Part shown: positions 36,899 to 44,514 of the stretch, in pieces
Layout of the letters: the number at the start of each line of letters is the position of its first letter
Position numbering within the stretch: position 1 is the first letter of the stretch
NCBI RefSeq assembly: GCF_012847335.1
Contig: NZ_JABBDX010000006.1
Span: 89,353-153,352, forward strand
From: Psychrobacter sp. MF31
Lineage (GTDB): Bacteria > Pseudomonadota > Gammaproteobacteria > Pseudomonadales > Moraxellaceae
DNA length: 64,000 nucleotides
Direction: 5' to 3'
Notes under the pieces: generated by a model
What the model was told of the DNA's origin: nothing
The model's input: the letters and a program-made list of their open reading frames with translations, nothing else
Databases searched by the model: none
Made by a program: the position numbers and the translations under genes

Positions 36899-38353
36899 AT
36901 GAAAAGTATTCAGCAACGGTTATTAACTTCGCTACTGATGGGTCTGCCTTTACTGTGGCTTCTCACCTCAAGCTTTATTGCTTGGAGATTTTGGCACGAA
37001 ATCAATGAGATAAATGACACCCAAATCACGCAAGTTGCCCGCTATTTGATCGGCGTTGCCCCCAAAGAAAATGACGATCATGAGCAAAATGACAATAAAA
37101 AAAATCACAAGCCTAAAATATATGCTTTAAAAAGCAAGCAGCTGTCAGGCGATCTTGGTGAGGCAGAAGACGATTATATGGGCTTTGCTATTTGGGATAA
37201 CAAAGGTCGGCTATTAATGGCGGATGAAAATGGTCAGTCATTTGCTTTTTTGCCAGACCAGCATGGGTTTTTAGAAGAATATGATTCGGACTATCAGCGC
37301 CTAAATCCTTTTAGTAAGCGCTGGCGATTGTTTTATGTTCACGATGACCATAATAATAACGGTCGGGTAATTGCGGTGGGTCAGAACCTTAAATCGCGCC
37401 AAGAGATGATCACCGATGCCATGACCGTTCAAGTGCTGCCTATGTTGATTGGGCTTATGGCGTTTATGGGGTTGGTGGTTTGGTTGGTTCGGCGGGGCTT
37501 TAAGCCTTTAACTCAGATAAGCTTGGCGCTTAAGCTGCGTCAACCGCAAGATGACAGCCCGATCACAGCAGATGTTCCCAAAGAGATTCAGCCGTTAGTG
37601 ACCGCTTTGAATGTCTTATTTGTCAAAGTGGCAGATACGCTGGCTCGTGAGCAGCGCTTTACAGCTGACGCGTCGCATGAGCTTAGAAGCCCACTTGCGG
37701 CATTAAAATTACAAGCGGATTTGTTGCAGCAGCAGCTAATGCAATTGACGGATATTGAAGATGATAACCAACTGTTTTATCATGCCCAAAAGATCAGCCA
37801 TGGCATTGAACGTGCCACTCACTTGGTAGAGCAGCTGCTGGTTTTGGCAAAAATTGAGCCGCAACAACAGCTGCCCCCTGAGCAACTGCAGCGCGCAGAT
37901 TGGCTTGAGCTTACCGATATTGTGCTAAGCGATGTCAACCGTTTGGCGCGTGAAAAACGCATTCAGCTTAAACGCACGGTAAATTGTGCCCATCCTGCCG
38001 ATGTCCTGCCCATCCTTATCAATCCTGTATTATTTAAACTGCTTATCCGCAACCTGTTAGACAACGCCATTCGCTATTGCCCAGAAGGCGCTTTAATTGA
38101 ACTTCAGCTTGGCACAAATGCCATTAAAGTGATGGATAATGGCAACGGCGTCAAGCCTGAACAGCTGTCACGCTTAAGCGAGCGCTTTTATCGTCCGGCC
38201 GGTCAAAGCCAGTTAGGTAGCGGTCTTGGACTATCCATCGCCAATCAAATCGCAGAGCTGCACGGTCTGACTTTACAGTTTGCTAATCGTGTTGCTCCAG
38301 AATCGGGTTTTATCGTAACGATCAGTGATAAAAAAGCGCCTGCTAAAAATTAA
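36899..38353 (+). CDS. Sensor histidine kinase
   Basis: A 484-residue membrane kinase with two helices (residues 8-30 and 179-198) around a periplasmic domain of about 150 residues, rich in Asp, Asn and His (for example D-D-H-E-Q-N-D-N-K-K-N-H). The phospho-acceptor H260 lies in F-T-A-D-A-S-H-E-L-R-S-P, and the ATPase domain has N-L-L-D-N-A-I-R-Y-C near 390, D-N-G-N-G-V and G-S-G-L-G-L-S-I-A. The polar His/Asp-rich sensor segment could sense a metal or redox state, but that is a guess. It follows its partner regulator. Confidence 0.92.
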   Translation: MKSIQQRLLTSLLMGLPLLWLLTSSFIAWRFWHEINEINDTQITQVARYLIGVAPKENDDHEQNDNKKNHKPKIYALKSKQLSGDLGEAEDDYMGFAIWDNKGRLLMADENGQSFAFLPDQHGFLEEYDSDYQRLNPFSKRWRLFYVHDDHNNNGRVIAVGQNLKSRQEMITDAMTVQVLPMLIGLMAFMGLVVWLVRRGFKPLTQISLALKLRQPQDDSPITADVPKEIQPLVTALNVLFVKVADTLAREQRFTADASHELRSPLAALKLQADLLQQQLMQLTDIEDDNQLFYHAQKISHGIERATHLVEQLLVLAKIEPQQQLPPEQLQRADWLELTDIVLSDVNRLAREKRIQLKRTVNCAHPADVLPILINPVLFKLLIRNLLDNAIRYCPEGALIELQLGTNAIKVMDNGNGVKPEQLSRLSERFYRPAGQSQLGSGLGLSIANQIAELHGLTLQFANRVAPESGFIVTISDKKAPAKN

Positions 38354-38432
38354 ACGGCGCTGACTTAAGCTTGAGTTAATATTCATCTTGTATGCTAGTG
38401 GTATTCCCAATCATATAGACGGAGTACACTTT

Positions 38433-39014
38433 ATGAGCTTACCTTTATTAAAACCCTTATTATTAACCGTTGGCGCAACTTCATTGGTGTTTTTTGGCGG
38501 CGTCATTGCCTTATCTGTTCAGTCGCCTAACGCTGATAGCAAGCTGTCAGCTGCAAATGCCTTAATTCAAAATACTGACATTGCCGCTTTATCCTCTGAT
38601 TTATCATCCTTTGGCGAAACTACAAATAGCAACGTTACAAACCCTCTTACGCCGCCCGCCAAGACTTCACCGCTTGCCGTAATCAGCGCCAAGCAAGCAA
38701 CCACGATCGCTCAGCAAGACGCTCCTTATTCCGTATTGCAAGCTCAACCTGAACTTGTCAATTATGACGGTACGGTGGCTTATGAGGTGCTGTTGGACAG
38801 TGGCACAACTTATATCGACGCCAGAGTCGGCACGGTATTAAATCCGGCGCTCGGCTATGACTATCGTGTGGATAACTTTGACAAGGATGACGATGACGAC
38901 TACGAAGATGACGATAGGCATCACGATGAGGCGCATCATAAAAAACATAAGCACAAATCACATAATGAAAAACTCCATAAAAATAATGATCGCTACGAGC
39001 TATCAGCCGCATAA
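38433..39014 (+). CDS. PepSY-domain protein with acidic/His-rich tail
   Basis: A 193-residue protein with an N-terminal membrane anchor or signal (L-L-L-T-V-G-A-T-S-L-V-F-F-G-G), a low-complexity linker and a PepSY-like region near residues 85-145 (A-K-Q-A-T-T-I-A-Q-Q-D then Y-E-V-L-L-D-S-G-T-T-Y-I-D-A-R-V-G). The tail carries runs of Asp followed by His and Lys (D-D-D-D-D-Y-E-D-D-D, H-H-K-K-H-K-H-K), which could bind metal. The start is ATG 38433 after GGAG; an earlier ATG at 38388 has no ribosome site. Function unknown; it sits in the redox operon. Confidence 0.72.
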   Translation: MSLPLLKPLLLTVGATSLVFFGGVIALSVQSPNADSKLSAANALIQNTDIAALSSDLSSFGETTNSNVTNPLTPPAKTSPLAVISAKQATTIAQQDAPYSVLQAQPELVNYDGTVAYEVLLDSGTTYIDARVGTVLNPALGYDYRVDNFDKDDDDDYEDDDRHHDEAHHKKHKHKSHNEKLHKNNDRYELSAA

Positions 39015-39028
39015 TGAGGAAAAATACG

Positions 39029-39319
39029 ATGACTCATCCCCAATCACAGTCCGCAAAAGCGCGTAAAAAAGCAGATCCTTTTGCCGCGATTAAAATCAGC
39101 ATTATGATGATCTCAATTATCGGGACGATGGCAGGGTGGCTGGTACTGCTCAATCAAGAAAACCAAACGGCTGCTATAAGCACGGCAGTTTCTGATTCGA
39201 CCAAAAACGCAGTCACCAAGGCGACCATCGTTGATGTTGATATCAATCAGTTGCGACAAGTCAACGCCGCGCCAGCTCAGGAAATACAAGTTGTCGCTCG
39301 TACGCGCTCTTCTCGGTAA
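39029..39319 (+). CDS. Small single-helix membrane protein of the redox cluster
   Basis: A 96-residue protein with a basic N-terminus (Q-S-A-K-A-R-K-K-A), one membrane helix (about residues 22-41, I-S-I-M-M-I-S-I-I-G-T-M-A-G-W) and a polar C-terminal part ending A-R-T-R-S-S-R. No domain is recognised. An ATG at 39014 overlaps the previous stop (sharing one base), but the ATG at 39029 has GAGG nine bases upstream and is preferred. It is tightly placed between the PepSY and ApbE genes and is probably a subunit or assembly factor of the same system. Confidence 0.6.
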   Translation: MTHPQSQSAKARKKADPFAAIKISIMMISIIGTMAGWLVLLNQENQTAAISTAVSDSTKNAVTKATIVDVDINQLRQVNAAPAQEIQVVARTRSSR

Positions 39320-39378
39320 ATTAAGAAAAATTATCGATGATGTTAATTTAGATATTCTATAAAAAAAAGGGGTGCTCA

Positions 39379-40467
39379 ATGACTACAAATACGATTGATC
39401 AAACCAAAGCGCAACTGGCAACGATTAAGCTGTTTGCGATGGGCTGCCACATTCAAATCAGCTTAAATACCAAAAGATTGAGCGCTCAATCTTTGTCAAT
39501 AGATCAGCAAATTAATGTTTTGACACTCGATATTGAGCATCGCTTAGCGTATTGGGCGCAGATTTTTAGTCGTTTTGATGACCAAAGCGAGCTTATGAAA
39601 CTTAATAGCCGTAATGACCAATGGGTTGAGGTCAGCTCAGAGTTATTTGAAGTCTTGCAGCGTGCCATTGACTTTGTGCCCAAGACCCAAGGCTTAGTGA
39701 CACCGACGTTATTGCAGCCTTTATGGGCGGCAGGTTATAAGCATTCATTTGAAACTTTACCCAAATCGCCTGAGCTTGAGCTGATGAATCAATCACGCGT
39801 AAGCTTTGATTTAGATGACCCATCTGACTTGCAAAATGGAGCTGTAGCTCATGATTTTAATCTAGACCATCAATCTATAGAACGTATCCAGCGGCGTCAG
39901 TTGGCAGATGGTCAGTATCAAGTATACCTTCCTGAGGGAATGGCTTTAGATCTAAATGGCTATGTTAAAGGGTGGTGCGCCATGAAGCTTGCTGAGCGTA
40001 TTAGTCAAAGTCATGATTGGCAATGCCCTTGCTTGGTGGATTTGGGCGGGGACATGGCGATTGGCATTCCAAAAAATACAGACCTTGTTACGTGGGGCGT
40101 GGCGGTTGCTAAGTCGTACTGTGTTCATAGTGAGCGCGGCAATGATGAAGATGTGGCGATCCTAAAAATCAGCTCTGGCGCTGTTGCTACATCGGGACAA
40201 GACTATCGCCGATGGTGGCACGAAGGCTGGCAACATCATTTAATCCATCCTCATGACCTGCGCCCAGTCACCAGTGATGTACTAACGGCAACGGTACTGG
40301 CAAGCGATACCATGACCGCAGAAGTTTATGCTAAATATTGTGTGCTCCTTGGTGTCAAGCAGGCAATAGCTTGGCTTAATAAGTTTGATATTGCTGCAAT
40401 CTTGATCGACATCGACCACAAAGTGATAACGACATCTGCGATGCGCCCAAATCTGATTTCTGGTTAA
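39379..40467 (+). CDS. apbE: ApbE-type FAD:protein FMN transferase
   Basis: A 362-residue ApbE family protein that covalently attaches FMN from FAD to a Thr/Ser of membrane or periplasmic acceptors. The signature runs D-L-N-G-Y-V-K-G near residue 192, V-D-L-G-G-D near 221, S-G-A-V-A-T-S-G-Q-D-Y-R near 267 and H-P-H-D-L-R-P-V near 293. No signal peptide or lipobox is seen, although many members are lipoproteins. The insertion around 135-170 is unusual. An AAGGGG ribosome site precedes the ATG. It precedes the ferric-reductase-like gene by 58 bases. Confidence 0.85.
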   Translation: MTTNTIDQTKAQLATIKLFAMGCHIQISLNTKRLSAQSLSIDQQINVLTLDIEHRLAYWAQIFSRFDDQSELMKLNSRNDQWVEVSSELFEVLQRAIDFVPKTQGLVTPTLLQPLWAAGYKHSFETLPKSPELELMNQSRVSFDLDDPSDLQNGAVAHDFNLDHQSIERIQRRQLADGQYQVYLPEGMALDLNGYVKGWCAMKLAERISQSHDWQCPCLVDLGGDMAIGIPKNTDLVTWGVAVAKSYCVHSERGNDEDVAILKISSGAVATSGQDYRRWWHEGWQHHLIHPHDLRPVTSDVLTATVLASDTMTAEVYAKYCVLLGVKQAIAWLNKFDIAAILIDIDHKVITTSAMRPNLISG

Positions 40468-40525
40468 TTTACCATGTGACAAGTGCTTACTATCCAAAAA
40501 TTAAGCGATGCAAAGGAGTTTAGTC

Positions 40526-41209
40526 ATGCAAACGAACCAATTTACCAACCGTCAAATGACTTGCAACACCAGTATTCTCAATCAGGCGCTCTGGATCGGC
40601 TTAATATTAATCATTGCAAGCGGCATTGGCGGCTTTGCGCTGTTAACTTGGGGGGAGGCGGTATCTCAGCTACTGACCGCCACCGATAAGCATTTTTGGT
40701 ATTTATCACGAGCAAGTGGCGTTATCGCTTATAGCTTATTTTGGTTGGCAGTCATTTTTGGCTTATTGTTAAGCACGCGATTAAGTAAGCGCTTTAATGC
40801 TGCGCGAGTATTTGCTTTACATCAATATTTAAGCTTGATAGCCGTGGGCTTTGCGGCGTTTCATGGCGGTATATTATTGGCAGATCACTTTTTAAATTTG
40901 AACTTATGGCAGATACTCATACCTTTTGGTTTCCAAAACAATCGCGTAGGTGTGGCTTTGGGTCAGTTAGGATTTTGGTTATTATTGATCTGCGCGGTTA
41001 GTTTTTATATTAAGAAGTATATTGGTCAATCTGCATGGCGCTGGCTACATTTTTTGACCTTTTTGGCTTATATGCTTATTAGCATCCATGTGTTTGTGGT
41101 GGGATCGGACACCCAAGCGCTGCCTTTATTGGTGTTTTATGCTGGTAGTCAGACGCTGGTTTTTTTATTGATGACTTATCGTTTAGTGGCGCTAAAAGAA
41201 GCAAAGTGA
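40526..41209 (+). CDS. Ferric-reductase-like transmembrane protein
   Basis: A 227-residue membrane protein with about six helices (starting L-W-I-G-L-I-L-I-I-A-S-G-I-G). Histidines on two helices (for example L-H-Q-Y-L-S-L and F-H-G-G-I-L-L near 95-112, R-W-L-H-F-L-T-F and I-S-I-H-V-F-V near 170-192) match the two-haem pattern of YedZ/MsrQ and ferric reductase domains. There is no FAD/NADPH domain, so electrons probably come from a partner. The start is ATG 40526 after AAAGGAG. It ends the redox cluster. Confidence 0.8.
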   Translation: MQTNQFTNRQMTCNTSILNQALWIGLILIIASGIGGFALLTWGEAVSQLLTATDKHFWYLSRASGVIAYSLFWLAVIFGLLLSTRLSKRFNAARVFALHQYLSLIAVGFAAFHGGILLADHFLNLNLWQILIPFGFQNNRVGVALGQLGFWLLLICAVSFYIKKYIGQSAWRWLHFLTFLAYMLISIHVFVVGSDTQALPLLVFYAGSQTLVFLLMTYRLVALKEAK

Positions 41210-41286
41210 CCGTTTTTATGAAATGGGGTGATATTATAGGCTAAACTGATGTATTAAATTTAGCGACCCATTGTTTGAGAGTATTT

Positions 41287-41988
41287 ATGCCCCATTCTAT
41301 TCATGACGAAGCTCATTTAAGTAACCGCAATCAGTGGTTAAGAGCCGCTGTGCTTGGCGCTAATGATGGGCTGATTTCAACCGCAAGTTTATTAGTCGGT
41401 GTGGCTGCGGCAAGTACAAGCAGTCAAACCTTGCTGTTAACGGGGCTTGCAGCATTAACCGCAGGCGCGTTATCGATGGCAGCTGGCGAGTATATTTCCG
41501 TATCGTCGCAAGCAGATACTGAAAAGGCAGATTTGGACAAAGAGCGGCATGAACTGACGCATAACTCAGAGCGCGAGCTTATTGAGCTTACCAAGATTTA
41601 TGAAGCAAGGGGGCTAAATCACGCCTTGGCGCATCAAGTTGCTGTGGCGTTGACCGAGCATGATGCCCTTGAAGCTCATGCTCGAGATGAGATTGGGTTG
41701 ACAGATTTAAGCCAAGCTAAGCCGATTCAAGCGTCTATGGCTTCAGGATTGTCATTCATGGCGGGCGCTATATTACCGATTGTTGGTATTTTACTTTTGC
41801 CATCAGCAACACTGGTTTGGTCGCTATCAGCGTTAACAATCGTAGGATTGGCGCTACTTGGAATAATATCGGCGCAGCTTGGCGGCGCTCCTATCCTTCC
41901 TGCGACGGCTCGGGTAGTGACTTGGGGCGTGCTGGCGATGGCTGCCACATCGTTGATTGGAAAAGCGTTTGGGGTAGCTGCATTGTAG
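41287..41988 (+). CDS. VIT1/CCC1-type divalent metal transporter
   Basis: A 233-residue VIT family protein that moves iron or manganese across membranes. The motifs are H-L-S-N-R-N-Q-W-L-R-A-A-V-L-G-A-N-D-G (with the D-G-L-I-S metal site), S-M-A-A-G-E-Y-I-S-V-S-S-Q near 68, and a cytoplasmic Glu-rich segment (E-R-H-E-L-T, E-R-E-L-I-E-L) before the last three helices. The start is ATG 41287; an in-frame TTG upstream was rejected. It may help handle iron reduced by the neighbouring redox module, an inference from position. Confidence 0.85.
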   Translation: MPHSIHDEAHLSNRNQWLRAAVLGANDGLISTASLLVGVAAASTSSQTLLLTGLAALTAGALSMAAGEYISVSSQADTEKADLDKERHELTHNSERELIELTKIYEARGLNHALAHQVAVALTEHDALEAHARDEIGLTDLSQAKPIQASMASGLSFMAGAILPIVGILLLPSATLVWSLSALTIVGLALLGIISAQLGGAPILPATARVVTWGVLAMAATSLIGKAFGVAAL

Positions 41989-42182
41989 GATTTTGATAAA
42001 ACTTTGGTCACCAAGTGGTCACCGTTTAGTTACTAAGCCCGTAGTCACCGATTTTAAAGAAGTAAACTCACCGCAATCAAAGTTAGTTTTGATATTGAAA
42101 GAAGATTTAAATGGTTTAAACTGACAGCTTGAACAAAGAAAATAAAGGTATATAAGTCAGGGACTTGCTTAAATTAAAAGTA

Positions 42183-42216
42183 CAAAAAAACCTCAAGCAA
42201 ATGATTACTTGAGGTT
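42183..42216 (-). terminator. Terminator of the tRNA operon
   Basis: AACCTCAAG (42189-42197) and CTTGAGGTT (42208-42216) form a perfect 9-bp stem. On the minus strand it runs into seven T, about 45 bases past the tRNA-Asp gene. Confidence 0.82.
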
Positions 42217-42258
42217 GAAACTTTTGCACTTAATTAAAAGTAAACTAAGTTTTAAATA

Positions 42259-42335
42259 TGGCGCAGCGGACGGGACTCGAACCCGCGACCCCCGGCGTGA
42301 CAGGCCGGTATTCTAACCAACTGAACTACCGCTGC
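42259..42335 (-). tRNA. tRNA-Asp (anticodon GTC)
   Basis: Read on the minus strand, the 77-base gene (counting an encoded CCA) folds into a full cloverleaf: acceptor GCAGCGG/CCGCTGC, D-loop TTCAGTTGGTTAGAA, anticodon loop CTGTCAC with GTC, variable loop and T-arm TTCGAGT. It follows tRNA-Val by about 48 bases in the same transcript and closely matches Escherichia coli tRNA-Asp. Confidence 0.96.
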
Positions 42336-42383
42336 TTAGGTCGCTTAGCATTTTGTTCTAATAAGAACCCACTTGCTAATAAG

Positions 42384-42459
42384 TGGTGGGTGATGACGGG
42401 CTCGAACCGCCGACATTCTGCGTGTAAGGCAGACGCTCTACCAACTGAGCTAATCACCC
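42384..42459 (-). tRNA. tRNA-Val (anticodon TAC)
   Basis: The 76-base gene on the minus strand has acceptor GGGTGAT/ATCACCC, anticodon loop CTTACAC with TAC, T-arm TTCGAGC and an encoded CCA. It matches Escherichia coli tRNA-Val(UAC). It is the first gene after the promoter at 42602-42629. Confidence 0.96.
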
Positions 42460-42840
42460 TGAGCACCGTTAAAAAATTGCATGTCAACTTTAGGCGCGCA
42501 AGAGAAAAATTTTTAAATAAATTTTTCTGAAAGTAGTTAACCGTTCATTCAAACTTCAACTACTCAGCGAGAACCAATAAAGCCCGTCGCTGTGGGTGTG
42601 TATTATATACATTTGCTAAGGCGTGTCAAATATTATTTTACCTTTTTTTGCATAAAAATAAGATGACATTGATTTTTATCACATTTTTTATTAAAAGCGG
42701 CGTTACAGTAAGCTACGCTTTGGGCATTTAAAGTCATTATACTATAAGTATTTGGCGGTTTTAGCGTGGTTTTTGGCTGCATGGCAGGATAAATAAGAAT
42801 AAAAAAGCTGTTTTTGGAGGTGAGGTTGGGATTTTGGTCG
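42460..42840. other. Intergenic region between tRNA operon and cardiolipin synthase
   Basis: About 380 AT-rich bases. The left half holds the tRNA promoter on the minus strand and the leader; the right half has no clear promoter for the cardiolipin synthase gene apart from TATACT at 42738-42743 without a good -35. No reading frame with a ribosome site was recognised. Confidence 0.5.
42602..42629 (-). promoter_or_regulatory. Consensus sigma-70 promoter of the tRNA-Val/tRNA-Asp operon
   Basis: TTGACA (42624-42629, minus strand) and TATAAT (42602-42607) are both perfect consensus hexamers, 16 bases apart. The start should fall near 42595, followed by a C-rich stretch, about 135 bases before tRNA-Val. 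Confidence 0.88.
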
Positions 42841-44442
42841 ATGGATGAGTCATTGACATCGTGGTCGTGGAGCGATTTTGCCGGTTATGGCTGGGTGCTG
42901 CACATGTCGATGATGATTTTGATGACGCTGCGCATTGTCTCAGTTCAGCGCAATACGGGCGTGGCGATCGCTTGGGTGGCAATTTTATATGTGCTGCCGG
43001 TGATTGGGCTGATAGCTTATATTTTGGTGGGTGAGCCGATGATTGGCAATCGCTATCGCAAGCGGATGCTGGAGGCGCAGCTGTTAATCGACAATATGGC
43101 GGAGCGTGAGCGCTTGGTGTTTGACCAAGGTCAAAATTTGGTCGCGCCGCATTATAAAGGCGTCAGTCATATTGGGATGCGTGGGACGGGATTTGGGATT
43201 TTCACTGGTCATCAAATGCAGCTTTTGACCGCGCCTACAATTATTTTTGATCAGTTGATTGACGATATTCACCATGCTGAGCGCACCATTTTAATGGAGT
43301 TTTATATCGTTTATCCTAAAGGTCGCGTGATTGATGTTCTTGAGGCGTTAATGAAAGCGGCAAAGCGCGGGGTGGAATGCCATTTGTTGGTTGATAGCGT
43401 GGGTAGTTTTAATTTTTTTAATGCGGCTTGCTATCATGAGTTGACCGCAGCTGGTGTGGTGGTTCATCAGTCGCTTCCGGTAGGGTTGTTTAAGACGCTG
43501 TTTAAGCGAACGGATTTGCGCAATCATCGTAAAATTGTGGTCATTGATGAATTTATCGGTTATACCGGCAGTTTTAATTTGGTTGATCCAAAATTTTTTA
43601 AGCAAGATAAAGAGGTGGGGCAGTGGATAGATGTGATGATCCGAAGCGTAAGCCGCGAGCCGATCAGTATTGCCACGGCAATGGCAAAGGTGGTGGTGAC
43701 GGACATTAGCGCGGAGAGCAATGACAATTTAAACGCGCTGCAAAAACGGCTGAGCAGCTATACCCGAAAGCTTTATATGAGGCATCCTACCATTAACGAC
43801 ATCAATCGCCGCGTTCGGGTGCTAAGCGATGCTAAAATGCTGACCGCTGCGCCAACGGGAGCGGTTTTTGTGCCGCCGATGCCTGTGGTTAATAATGTGA
43901 CCGCGCAATTGATCCCGTCAGCGCCGCATCTGACCTCGCATGTGATTTATAATACACTGGTTACAATTATTCATCGGGCTAATAAGCGTATTCAAATTAC
44001 CACGCCGTACTTTGTCCCCGATGAGGCGCTTTGCGGGGCGCTCGTGTCCGCTGCCAAACGTGGTCTTGAGGTGACCTTGATTATTCCTGAAAAGGTTGAT
44101 TCGTTTTTGGTTCAACATGCCTCGCAAGCGTATTATCAAGAGCTGCTTGAGGCGGGGGTAACGATTGCGCTGTTTAAAGCGGGGCTATTGCACGCCAAAA
44201 CGGTGGTGATTGATGATGATTATTGCTTATTCGGGACGGTCAATATTGACATGCGCAGTTTTTATCTCAACATGGAGGTCAGTCTTGCCATTTATACCAA
44301 GCAAATGGTCAAGCAAGTTGCCGATTGCCAAGAGGTTTATTTGCAAAATTGCCGATTTTTAGGGCTTAAAGAATGGAGTCAGCGCCATCGCGGTAACGTC
44401 TTATTTGATAATGTCATCCGCTTAATGAGTCCTTTGCTATAA
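42841..44442 (+). CDS. cls: Cardiolipin synthase
   Basis: A 533-residue phospholipase-D-family enzyme that makes cardiolipin from phosphatidylglycerol at the inner membrane. Two N-terminal membrane helices (about 10-35 and 38-58) precede two HxK(x)4D catalytic motifs: H-R-K-I-V-V-I-D near residue 225 and H-A-K-T-V-V-I-D near 451, each with a following G-S or G-T-x-N. The start is uncertain: GGAGGTGAGG at 42816-42825 may serve the TTG at 42826 or the ATG at 42841; the ATG was taken. Full length for ClsA. Confidence 0.9.
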   Translation: MDESLTSWSWSDFAGYGWVLHMSMMILMTLRIVSVQRNTGVAIAWVAILYVLPVIGLIAYILVGEPMIGNRYRKRMLEAQLLIDNMAERERLVFDQGQNLVAPHYKGVSHIGMRGTGFGIFTGHQMQLLTAPTIIFDQLIDDIHHAERTILMEFYIVYPKGRVIDVLEALMKAAKRGVECHLLVDSVGSFNFFNAACYHELTAAGVVVHQSLPVGLFKTLFKRTDLRNHRKIVVIDEFIGYTGSFNLVDPKFFKQDKEVGQWIDVMIRSVSREPISIATAMAKVVVTDISAESNDNLNALQKRLSSYTRKLYMRHPTINDINRRVRVLSDAKMLTAAPTGAVFVPPMPVVNNVTAQLIPSAPHLTSHVIYNTLVTIIHRANKRIQITTPYFVPDEALCGALVSAAKRGLEVTLIIPEKVDSFLVQHASQAYYQELLEAGVTIALFKAGLLHAKTVVIDDDYCLFGTVNIDMRSFYLNMEVSLAIYTKQMVKQVADCQEVYLQNCRFLGLKEWSQRHRGNVLFDNVIRLMSPLL

Positions 44443-44514
44443 TATTAAGGATTAATGAACCATAACGTTGCAAAAATAACTTAAAAGCAAAAATCACTTA
44501 AAAAAGGAAACGCC

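Noticed and set aside
42258-42530. A 90-codon plus-strand frame over the tRNA genes
   Set aside because: It runs antisense to tRNA-Asp and tRNA-Val, and its sequence is just the complement of their cloverleafs, a common mis-annotation.
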